A stretch of DNA of 64,000 nucleotides from Phycisphaerae bacterium (GTDB taxonomy: Bacteria > Planctomycetota > Phycisphaerae > UBA1845), in contig JAGFJJ010000005.1 in NCBI GenBank assembly GCA_024102815.1, forward strand, positions 1 to 64,000, read 5' to 3'. The position numbers and the translations under genes are program-made. Shown here in pieces: positions 53,759-61,282 of the stretch; position 1 is the stretch's first letter, and every line of letters starts with the position of its first letter. The notes beneath the pieces were generated by a model. It saw nothing but the letters and a program-made list of their open reading frames with translations. It searched no databases and had not been told where the DNA came from.

Positions 53759-53858
53759 GTCGATAGGGGGTCCGATCAATTGCCGGATTGTCGTGTTGAG
53801 AGCCGGCGGAGAATCCTGCACGCTCTGGCAGCGGCAGGACTAAGATCCTGGGGTAATC

Positions 53859-54446
53859 TTGCGGAGTAAAGCTCGCTTGGCCCGCTACGCACTCAGACTT
53901 CGCCGATTCTTCGTGCACAACGTGCTGCACGCCGACGACACGCCGCACCGCATTGCGCTGGGGGCGGCCATCGGCGTTTGGGTTGCGTTTCTTCCGCTGG
54001 TCGGTATCCAGATGATCGTCACCCTGGCCCTTGCTGCGTTGGCGCGTGCCAACCGTGTTGTCGGTGTTCCGCTCGTATGGATCACCAACCCGTTTACCAT
54101 CGTCCCGATCTACGGTGGCTGCTTGATGTTGGGTCGATGGATATTGGGAGAGCAGCCGGGCGAGGTCACGCCGGAAGCACTGCGAGTACTCGATGCCCCT
54201 GCGGATACGGTCCACCTGTTCAATTGGAGCTTCTGGGCTGAGCGTCTGCGACAGTTTGCTGACCTGAGCCTGGAGCTGTGGATCGGCTGCCTGGTCGCGG
54301 GCACGATCGCGGCCGTTCCTGCCTATTTTCTCACCCTTCGGGCCGTTCGGGTCTACCGCGCACGGCGCCTCCAGCGCATCAAAGAACGCCACTTGTTCCG
54401 AAGTCAGCTGCGTTCCGCCCGCCTGGCGCGGGGCGAGCCGGCCTGA
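53859..54446 (+). CDS. DUF2062 family membrane protein
   Basis: A 195-residue protein. TPHRIALGAAIGVWVAFLPL and ITNPFTIVPIYGGCLMLGRW are the signature segments of DUF2062, with three or four helices and a basic C-terminus. Function unknown, often next to envelope glycosyltransferases as here. Start TTG 53859 has TGGGGT upstream but no ideal site. Confidence 0.85.
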   Translation: MRSKARLARYALRLRRFFVHNVLHADDTPHRIALGAAIGVWVAFLPLVGIQMIVTLALAALARANRVVGVPLVWITNPFTIVPIYGGCLMLGRWILGEQPGEVTPEALRVLDAPADTVHLFNWSFWAERLRQFADLSLELWIGCLVAGTIAAVPAYFLTLRAVRVYRARRLQRIKERHLFRSQLRSARLARGEPA

Positions 54447-54459
54447 CCAAGTTGGTGGG

Positions 54460-54894
54460 TCACTCCTTCGGGGCATGCGAGGGCCTGCGTTCCAGTCGGA
54501 TGTACGTCACCTGGGCGACGGCGACCTTCGTTCCCTGCGCGTCGAACAGATCCACGGCAACCGGGCAGAGCGTGCGCCCCAGCTTGATGACGCGAGCCTC
54601 GGCCGTCACATCCGTCAGGCAAGGGGCCAGGAAGCGAATGTTCATGTCCGTCGTGGTCAGTGGTACATCCGGGCCGGTCTGGGTCATGATGGCGAAGCAG
54701 GCCGCGCTGTCTGCGATGGTCATCAGCAGCCCGCCGTGGAGTGACCGGAAAATGCCGTCGTAGCGCTGATCGTAGGGCACCCGGAGGCGGCAGAAGCCCT
54801 CCTCAAACCCGGCCAGTTCGAACCGGAGCGTCTGGACGATCGGTATCGGGCGGGTCTTTTCGACAATGTCGCGAACACGCGCGGAATCGAGCAT
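54460..54894 (-). CDS. PaaI-family thioesterase (hotdog fold)
   Basis: A 144-residue hotdog thioesterase. The active-site helix HGGLLMTIADSAACFAIM and strands TTDMNIRFLAPCLTDVTAEA match the PaaI/YbgC-like group that hydrolyses acyl-CoA or aryl-CoA. Substrate not assigned. Convergent with DUF2062, and divergent from rpmH. Confidence 0.88.
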   Translation of the reverse strand: MLDSARVRDIVEKTRPIPIVQTLRFELAGFEEGFCRLRVPYDQRYDGIFRSLHGGLLMTIADSAACFAIMTQTGPDVPLTTTDMNIRFLAPCLTDVTAEARVIKLGRTLCPVAVDLFDAQGTKVAVAQVTYIRLERRPSHAPKE

Positions 54895-54965
54895 GTGTAT
54901 TGCATTCCCTGTTGAAGCCTTCGTTTAACGTTAATGCGGCCCGTTCCAAGCGCCCCGGCCGCCGC

Positions 54966-54994
54966 TTGTTGATTGTTTCCCGTGCGATTATACT
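54966..54994 (+). promoter_or_regulatory. promoter of rpmH
   Basis: TTGTTG (54966-54971) and TATACT (54989-54994) are separated by 17 bases. Predicted start near 55001, leaving a leader of about 74 bases before rpmH. Confidence 0.55.
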
Positions 54995-55074
54995 GCCTCG
55001 TTTTCGCCTCTGGAACGGCCCCCGGGCGAGCGGATCGCCCATCGTAACCGTAGGTCAGTGGGGAGTTTAGGCAT

Positions 55075-55212
55075 ATGCATTACCCGCGCAGGAACAGTCG
55101 AATCACCCGGGTGCGAAAGCACGGCTTTCGGGCCCGCATGCGGACCGCCAAGGGGCGCAAGCTGATCAATCGGCAGCGTCGCGCGGGACGGCATCGCATC
55201 AGTGTAAACTAG
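55075..55212 (+). CDS. rpmH: 50S ribosomal protein bL34
   Basis: A 45-residue very basic protein: MHYPRRNSRITRVRKHGF then RARMRTAKGRKLINRQRRAG. This is the bL34 pattern, especially the MRKHGFRARM-like core, and the length matches. It is short enough to be missed by length cut-offs. GGGGAG lies nine bases before the ATG. In most bacteria rnpA follows at once; here rnpA is absent and rpsA comes next on this strand. Confidence 0.95.
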   Translation: MHYPRRNSRITRVRKHGFRARMRTAKGRKLINRQRRAGRHRISVN

Positions 55213-55421
55213 TCCAATCCTCGCTGCCGCCACAGGCGGATCTGAAGTCGGAGTTCAGATTCGTCAATCGGCGTATGCGGTGGATACGGCGGTGCTTTGA
55301 TACGATCGAAGCGCATAGAATACGGTCGAGTTGACGGAGTATTCGGACCGCGAATCAAGGATCGTCCTATCGGTCCCGCGGATTCCAGTTCCATGTCCAG
55401 CGTTGGGCGCTCGACCGACAC
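55209..55421 (-). CDS. possible small protein between rpmH and rpsA
   Basis: A 70-residue open frame on the minus strand, Arg- and Pro-rich with a helical end (IDESELRLQIRLWRQRG). It starts at GTG 55421 just three bases after AGGAGG (AAAGGAGGT), an unusually good ribosome site though close, and ends sharing CTAG with the rpmH stop. No family recognised; the frame could be chance. Confidence 0.35.
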   Translation of the reverse strand: MSVERPTLDMELESAGPIGRSLIRGPNTPSTRPYSMRFDRIKAPPYPPHTPIDESELRLQIRLWRQRGLD

Positions 55422-55447
55422 GTACCTCCTTTTTAGTTGTCTGGGAC

Positions 55448-57301
55448 ATGGTCGATTACAACCTAATCAGCGAACTGGATGAGCAGGGCGAAGGCTTGGA
55501 CGCGGAGCTGGAGGCGCTGTTTGCGGGGCACCGCGAAGAGTCGCACGTTACCGCTATTCTTGATCGGCGCGAAGAGGAATTCTCTCCTGGGTCGATCCTG
55601 ACGGGCAAGATTGTGGGCCGTGCCGGCGACGATGTCGTCGTCGACGTCGGCCTCAAGAGCGAGGGCCTGATCCCCTCCAACGAGTGGGAGGACAACGAGG
55701 AGCCCCGCGTCGGTGAGGAAGTCAAGGTCTGGCTGGAGACCGTAGAGTCGGACAGCGGACATATTGTCCTTTCCAAGCGCAAAGCCGATCGGATCATCAA
55801 CTGGCAGCGCATCGCCGATTCCAAGAACGAGGGCGACATCGTCGACGGCCGCGTTGTGCGCAAGATCAAGGGCGGCCTGCTCGTGGACATCGGCTACCTC
55901 GCCTTTCTTCCCGCCTCGCAGGTGGATATCCGTCGTCCGGGTGACATTGGCGAGTACATCGGCCGGGAGGTTCGGGCCAAGATCCTCAAGATCGATACCG
56001 AGCGGCGTAACATCGTCATTTCCCGCCGCAAACTGATTGATGAGGAGCGCGCTGCCGCCAAAGAGAAACTGATGTCCACGCTGGAGGTCGGTCAGGTCCG
56101 CACCGGTACGGTCAAGAACATTGCGGACTTCGGCGCCTTCGTTGATCTCGGCGGTATCGACGGTCTCCTGCACATTACCGACATGAGCTGGGACCGCGTG
56201 GGTCATCCCTCGGAGGTTCTCAAGATCGACCAGGAAGTCGAGATCAAGGTGCTCAACGTCGATCGCGAGAAGGAAAAGATCGCCCTGGGCCTCAAGCAGC
56301 TCAAGCCCAATCCGTGGGATGAAGTGGAAAATCGCTACCCGGCGGGTACCAAGCTGAGCGGCGAGGTCGTCAACATCACCAACTACGGCGCCTTCGTGAA
56401 AATCGACGAGGGTATCGAGGGTCTGGTGCACATCAGCGAGATGAGCTGGACGCGCCGCATCAACCACCCGTCGGAGATTCTCGCCGTCGGCGACACCATC
56501 GATGTGGTCGTGCTCGAGGTCAACAAGAACAAGCAGGAAATCTCGCTGGGCATCAAGCAGACGCAGGAGAATCCCTGGAATCACGTGGCCGAGAAGTATC
56601 CGCCGAACACGCGCATTAACGGCCGGGTCCGCAACCTGACCAATTATGGGGCGTTCGTGGAGATCGAGGAGGGTATCGACGGTCTGCTGCATGTATCGGA
56701 CATGAGCTGGACAAAGAAGATCAATCATCCGTCGGAAACCCTCAAGAAAGGCGATGTGATCGATTGCGTTGTCCTGAATGTGGATCAGGAGAAGCAGCGC
56801 ATCGCTCTCGGTTTGAAGCAACTTCAGGAGGATCCGTGGGCCCGCGCGGTCATCGAGAACTACATTCCCGGACAGATCGTCGAAGGGACCGTTACCAAAA
56901 TCACCAATTTCGGTGTCTTCGTGGAGCTGGAGGAAGATCTGGAAGGGCTCCTGCACGTTAGTGAATTGGCCGATCATAAGGTGGAGGACCCGCATAGCGA
57001 GGTGAAGATCGGCGACAAGATTCTCGTGAAGATTCTTCGCGTCGATGCAGCCGAGCGGAAGATCGGGTTGTCCAAGAAGCGGGCGGAGTGGTCGGTGGAG
57101 AATGATCCGGACGCCGTCAGCGAGCGCCCCAAGGCGCGTCGCGGCGGGCTCCACGGTCCGGGTGAAGAGACCTTCGATCAGCTCCAACCGATGGACTTCG
57201 TTCGCCCGCGGGAGGTTCCCGAAGCCGGAGAGGCGCCGACGCCGGCCCCGGCGGAAGCGCCCGCTGACGAAAGTGAAGAGCCGAATCGCGACGCCGGCTG
57301 A
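55448..57301 (+). CDS. rpsA: 30S ribosomal protein bS1
   Basis: A 617-residue protein with six S1 RNA-binding domains, starting near residues 45 (ILTGKIVGRAGDDVVVDVG), 130, 215 (GTVKNIADFGAFVDLGG), 300, 390 and 475 (VEGTVTKITNFGVFVELE), then an acidic Pro/Ala-rich tail. Repeats three to six are the best conserved, as in E. coli S1, which unwinds and docks mRNA on the 30S subunit. ATG 55448 (MVDYNLISEL) is used; the upstream part of the frame is non-coding. No strong Shine-Dalgarno, which is common for S1 itself. Confidence 0.95.
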   Translation: MVDYNLISELDEQGEGLDAELEALFAGHREESHVTAILDRREEEFSPGSILTGKIVGRAGDDVVVDVGLKSEGLIPSNEWEDNEEPRVGEEVKVWLETVESDSGHIVLSKRKADRIINWQRIADSKNEGDIVDGRVVRKIKGGLLVDIGYLAFLPASQVDIRRPGDIGEYIGREVRAKILKIDTERRNIVISRRKLIDEERAAAKEKLMSTLEVGQVRTGTVKNIADFGAFVDLGGIDGLLHITDMSWDRVGHPSEVLKIDQEVEIKVLNVDREKEKIALGLKQLKPNPWDEVENRYPAGTKLSGEVVNITNYGAFVKIDEGIEGLVHISEMSWTRRINHPSEILAVGDTIDVVVLEVNKNKQEISLGIKQTQENPWNHVAEKYPPNTRINGRVRNLTNYGAFVEIEEGIDGLLHVSDMSWTKKINHPSETLKKGDVIDCVVLNVDQEKQRIALGLKQLQEDPWARAVIENYIPGQIVEGTVTKITNFGVFVELEEDLEGLLHVSELADHKVEDPHSEVKIGDKILVKILRVDAAERKIGLSKKRAEWSVENDPDAVSERPKARRGGLHGPGEETFDQLQPMDFVRPREVPEAGEAPTPAPAEAPADESEEPNRDAG

Positions 57302-57411
57302 CGGCGTGGGTCAGGCCGACCATCGGCGGGATCCGCGCAATAGAGCGGCGCCCGCCGATGGCAACTGGGATTCGCGGCCCGCTATCGGGCGCGCGTTGAG
57401 GAGGCCTGACC

Positions 57412-58290
57412 ATCGCTGTCGACACTGGTTTACAAGTTTACCTTCGCCAGATTAACGAAGCGCCGCTCCTGACTCCTGATGAGGAGAAGGAGCTTGCGAC
57501 AATTGTGCGCGCCGGGCAGCGCGTCGCCGAGCGCTTCGCCCGCGGCGAGGTGGGTCTGGTTGAGCGCGAGGGCATCGAGGGCGATGCCGCGGCCGCGCGC
57601 GAGCGCATGGTCAAGTCCAACCTGCGCCTCGTGGTCAATATCGCCAAGAAGTATGCCAAGCGCGGTGCGCCACTCAACGATCTGATCAATGAAGGCAACC
57701 TCGGGCTGATCCGCGCTGTCGAGGGCTTCGACCCCGACCAGAATACGCGATTCAGCACCTACGCCTCGTGGTGGATCAAGCAGGCCATCAAGCGGAGTCT
57801 GATCAACAGCGACAAGCCGGTACACATTCCAGCGTACATGGTGGAAATGATCTCGCGCTTCCGTGAAGCCCGTGACCATTTCATCGAGACGGAGGGCCGG
57901 CCGCCGCAGACTGAGGAACTGGCCGAGATTCTCGAGATGAATGTCGCCAAGGTCAAGCACATCCGCAACGCCGTAAAGGCCGTCACGGCGCCCACCCAGG
58001 ATGTCGACGGGGCCAACGGGCAGGCTCTGACCGAATCGCTTGCGGACGACAAGACGCCGCGTCCCGACGATGTCTTGGTCAGCGAGTCGGAAGTCGCACA
58101 GGTCGTGTCGGTCCTCGCCGATCTCGATGACCGCGAATCGAAGATCCTCCGCATGCGCTACGGCTTGGACGGCAGTGAGCCCATGACCCTCAAGGACATC
58201 GGCGCAAAGATCAAGCTCACCCGTGAACGCGTCCGCCAGATCGAGAACGAAGCCCTCCGTAAATTGAAGGAGGCGCTGCTGGCGGAGTAG
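57412..58290 (+). CDS. rpoD: RNA polymerase sigma-70 factor, primary type, with an ATC start
   Basis: A sigma factor of about 292 residues without region 1.1. Region 1.2 is TGLQVYLRQINEAPLLT, region 2 NLRLVVNIAKKYAKRG through RFSTYASWWIKQAIKRSL, region 3 RFREARDHFIETEGR and region 4 SKILRMRYGLDG with LTRERVRQIENEALRKLK. The frame closes upstream at TGA 57397, and between it and region 1.2 there is no ATG, GTG or TTG. ATC 57412 sits seven bases after GAGGAGG and is the likely start; CTG 57406 is too close. A GTG at 57505 would delete region 1.2. Confidence 0.88.
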   Translation: MAVDTGLQVYLRQINEAPLLTPDEEKELATIVRAGQRVAERFARGEVGLVEREGIEGDAAAARERMVKSNLRLVVNIAKKYAKRGAPLNDLINEGNLGLIRAVEGFDPDQNTRFSTYASWWIKQAIKRSLINSDKPVHIPAYMVEMISRFREARDHFIETEGRPPQTEELAEILEMNVAKVKHIRNAVKAVTAPTQDVDGANGQALTESLADDKTPRPDDVLVSESEVAQVVSVLADLDDRESKILRMRYGLDGSEPMTLKDIGAKIKLTRERVRQIENEALRKLKEALLAE

Positions 58291-58339
58291 TTCCTTTCGA
58301 TTCGTGAATGACGGGTGGCAAGAGGCGACCGACCCGTCA

Positions 58340-58365
58340 GCCGGCAAGGGCCGGAATCCAGAACC
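58340..58365. repeat. REP-like palindromic element, second copy
   Basis: CCGGC-aagg-GCCGG followed by AATCCAGAACC, the reverse orientation of the element at 40991-41026 with the shared ATTCCGGCC core. It lies in the 246-base gap after rpoD. Confidence 0.65.
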
Positions 58366-58536
58366 TTCGATTTCCCCATGAATTGTGTGCCTACTCCGGT
58401 GCTTCGCATCGGTGAGGATGCATCACGCCTTCACTGCCTGGTGCTGTTTGCCCCGGTTGCTCAATCGACTCCATTCCTGCTAAACTGCGTTTCCATTCAA
58501 GCGAGCCGACAAGCCCGCTGAGGCCGGAGCCGAGTT

Positions 58537-58971
58537 ATGCCCAAAGACATGCTTGCAGATCTGTTTGAACGACAGGCCGAGCTGAATCGCCGCATCGGCT
58601 ACGACACCTCCGCGCTGCACGAACGCTTCGACCCCGCACTGGCCGGCAAGTGGTTAAGCGACTACCTCATGGCCGCGTCCAATGAGCTTGAGGAGCTTCG
58701 CGACTGCACCTTCTGGAAGCACTGGTGCAGCGAAGCCAAGCAGGGTCAGCGCTTCGCCATTCACGATCTTCAGAACGCCCGCGTGGAAGTCATCGATCTG
58801 CTGTTCTTCTGGATCAGCATGGCGCAGTGCGTTGGGCTGAATGCGGAAGACGTGCACGATTTGTACCTGAAGAAACTGAACGTGAATCACAAGCGCCAGG
58901 ACGACAATTACTCCATGAAGAACAAGACCGAGGACGATAACCGCGATCTGATCGTGGAACGCAACTCCTGA
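58537..58971 (+). CDS. dUTPase-like all-alpha NTP pyrophosphatase
   Basis: A 144-residue protein of the dimeric dUTPase/MazG-like fold. Metal-binding acidic motifs are ASNELEELRDCTFWKHW and RVEVIDLLFFWISMAQ; the C-terminal YLKKLNVNHKRQDDNYSM is typical. It probably hydrolyses dUTP or a related nucleotide to keep uracil out of DNA. GGAG stands seven bases before ATG 58537. Convergent with the carboxypeptidase gene, 20 bases away. Confidence 0.85.
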   Translation: MPKDMLADLFERQAELNRRIGYDTSALHERFDPALAGKWLSDYLMAASNELEELRDCTFWKHWCSEAKQGQRFAIHDLQNARVEVIDLLFFWISMAQCVGLNAEDVHDLYLKKLNVNHKRQDDNYSMKNKTEDDNRDLIVERNS

Positions 58972-58991
58972 GTCGGCTTGTCGCCCGGCAC

Positions 58992-60842
58992 CTACCGAGA
59001 TTCTCGCGCCTGTTCCAAGGGCAGTTGGACATCCGTGGCGACCCGTCCGACGGGATACACGTTCATCGCCTCATCCCAATACGGCGAGCGCTCGTAGAAC
59101 CAGTAGAGGCGCGCGTGTGGATCAGCTGCGAACGCCTTGTCCGAACGGACCTTCTGCTCGAACTCCTGACGTAATCCGTCGCTTTCGGCCATCATCCTCG
59201 AGGCGAGCTGCTCCAGGACGTAGCCTTCCGCGTATTCCTTCTGCTCGAAGACCGCGTTGAAGAATCCCCAGGCAACCAGCGAATCCGGTGCGTCCGGTTC
59301 GAGCAGGTGCACGGCCACTTTCCAGGTACGCTGATCGAGCGAAACAAAATAGGAACCGGCCGGAAACCAGCGTTCCTCCTGAACTTGCTCCGCCCGATAA
59401 TTCACCGTGTGTCGGCCTTCGTAGGGTCGCTCGCGAAACCCGACATCATGAAATCGATAGGACTGCACCGGTACCTTCGCGCCTTCATCCAGGCGCGCCA
59501 CCTTCAGTCCGTGCGCCTCCAGTACATCAATCACTTCCGTCCATTGCGGCGGAATAAGGTACCCGCGCGGCGGATCGACTTGCTTTGCCGGTTCGGTCTT
59601 GTTGAACCAGACGGTGTTCAGGTCCACGCGCTGCCGGCCGTCGTAGACGATTCGTACGTCGCCGGAAATCGGACTCAGCTCGCGCCGCCAGGCGACTCCC
59701 TTGAAGTCGATCGGCTCCGACGTATCTGTGGACTTCACCGTCAAGGTGAGCTTCGATTCGGCGTTACCGCGCAATGAGCCCGGCTTCGTACTATCGGCCG
59801 ACTGGATCGCTTCGCGCAGCGTGTCCGGGTGCTCGTTGAGATACTCCAGCGTATGGCGGATGATGTCATATTGGCCGATCACGCGCGTGCGGTAGCGCTT
59901 GAGCATATGCGTCTCGACCAGCAGCGATGGCCGGTTGCGCAATGCGACATATCCGTTGGCGAAGCGCGGTCCGAATCCTCCCGAGCGAATTCCCTTGATC
60001 GGGTCCTTGCCATCCACAAACCAGAAATAGGGCAGGCAAAGATGTCCGTCGTCTTCCATCTTCGAAAGCACGAACGGCCGATAGGATTCCTCGATCCAGC
60101 GCACGATGTGCGGCTCGGCCGCGTCGTGGGTGTCGATGGCATAGAGCACGTCGTACTGCCAGTCGCCCCCGTCCGTCGTGTGCGTGTCGATATGAAAATC
60201 CGGCTGCCACTTGTTCCACAGCGCAAGCCACGCTCGCGTCTCGACGGCATCGACCTTCATGAAATCGCGGTTGAGATTGAGGTTGCGCGACGTTGTCCGC
60301 CAGCCCATTTGTTCTGGGCCGTTCTGGTTGATGCGCAAGTACGGCCCGAACCGCTCGTGGCCGTCCACGTTGTAGATCGGGATGACCAGCAGAACGACGT
60401 GGTTGAGCAGGTGCTCGAACTGCCTGGTGACGGCGATATCCCGCAGGAGCATGAGTGAGGCGTCTTTGCCGGCGCACTCGCCGGCGTGAATGCAGTTCTG
60501 GATGAGCACGACGAGCTTGTCGTGGTTTCGTGCGGCATCAGGCGAAAAATCGCCGTCCTTCGCGGCGATGACCAGCGGCAGCTCGCGATCTTCCGGGCTG
60601 ACGCCGAACGTACCGAAGCGCACCCAGTCGGAGGCGTCCGCCAAGTCGCGGCAATAGCTGATCGTGTGTGCGTAACGCGGCGTCTGCTGGAAGTCGGTCT
60701 TCTCCGCCCAGGTCAGCCAGCGCGGTGGAACGTCCTTCGAGGCGAGCTTCAGGTCGCTCTGATCAACGCGCTGGGCAAGCGCCGCCGAAACGCTTATCAG
60801 AGCCATCATGAGTCCAACTCGCATGTCCGTAGCGGCCCGCAT
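58992..60842 (-). CDS. secreted M14-family zinc carboxypeptidase
   Basis: A 616-residue exported metallopeptidase. A signal peptide (GLMMALISVSAALA) is followed by the M14 domain: zinc ligands in QNCIHAGECAGKDAS and DFHIDTHTTDGGDW, and a candidate catalytic glutamate in PSLLVETHMLKRY. The last 200 residues form a beta-rich C-terminal part. It likely trims extracellular peptides. GAGGAG lies six bases before ATG 60842. Confidence 0.88.
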   Translation of the reverse strand: MRAATDMRVGLMMALISVSAALAQRVDQSDLKLASKDVPPRWLTWAEKTDFQQTPRYAHTISYCRDLADASDWVRFGTFGVSPEDRELPLVIAAKDGDFSPDAARNHDKLVVLIQNCIHAGECAGKDASLMLLRDIAVTRQFEHLLNHVVLLVIPIYNVDGHERFGPYLRINQNGPEQMGWRTTSRNLNLNRDFMKVDAVETRAWLALWNKWQPDFHIDTHTTDGGDWQYDVLYAIDTHDAAEPHIVRWIEESYRPFVLSKMEDDGHLCLPYFWFVDGKDPIKGIRSGGFGPRFANGYVALRNRPSLLVETHMLKRYRTRVIGQYDIIRHTLEYLNEHPDTLREAIQSADSTKPGSLRGNAESKLTLTVKSTDTSEPIDFKGVAWRRELSPISGDVRIVYDGRQRVDLNTVWFNKTEPAKQVDPPRGYLIPPQWTEVIDVLEAHGLKVARLDEGAKVPVQSYRFHDVGFRERPYEGRHTVNYRAEQVQEERWFPAGSYFVSLDQRTWKVAVHLLEPDAPDSLVAWGFFNAVFEQKEYAEGYVLEQLASRMMAESDGLRQEFEQKVRSDKAFAADPHARLYWFYERSPYWDEAMNVYPVGRVATDVQLPLEQARESR

Positions 60843-61083
60843 ACAGCACTCCTCGAAGAGATCGGTACAGTTTCCCGTGGCCCCGAACCGGCATCTTGCA
60901 CGATGGCACCTCGGTCGACAATCACCGGATTATCGATTGAGGCGTAAAACGGCATGGGCGAATCCGGCGGGTGAGCGTGTGCAGGGGTGATCGGACTCGA
61001 AACAAGGACTTGCGTGGACGGTGCTGCGGAGTAGATTGACTTGCGGCCAATGGCAATTTCGACAGCAGGCGGGAGTACTTCCG

Positions 61084-61176
61084 ATGAGCGGCTGGCTGAC
61101 CGTGTTCTATCTGATCGTGGCGGGTTACGTATTCTCTTTGCTCTTCCTGCTGTCCGAAGCCGCGCAGCGATTCTGA
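61084..61176 (+). CDS. 30-residue single-helix membrane protein
   Basis: MSGWLTVFYLIVAGYVFSLL continues to FLLSEAAQRF. It is one membrane helix with short ends. GGGAG is eight bases upstream, and TTGACT at about 61036 is a possible -35. It stands alone between the carboxypeptidase and cytochrome genes on the opposite strand. Small proteins of this size often attach to oxidases or transporters; that link is inference. Confidence 0.45.
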   Translation: MSGWLTVFYLIVAGYVFSLLFLLSEAAQRF

Positions 61177-61282
61177 TGTCGGGCGTGCAGAATCGGCGGG
61201 ATCGAAATCGTCCGAAATGCGAAGCGAGGCCTTATGCGGTCGCGGCGCGGAAACGCGCAGGGCCGCGAACCCTGCAGTTGTT

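Noticed and set aside
55463-57187. A 574-residue minus-strand frame opposite rpsA
   Set aside because: Mirror of the repeated S1 domains; its apparent internal repeats come from rpsA.
57505-58290. GTG 57505 as the start of the sigma-70 gene
   Set aside because: It would remove region 1.2, which is clearly encoded in the same frame upstream.
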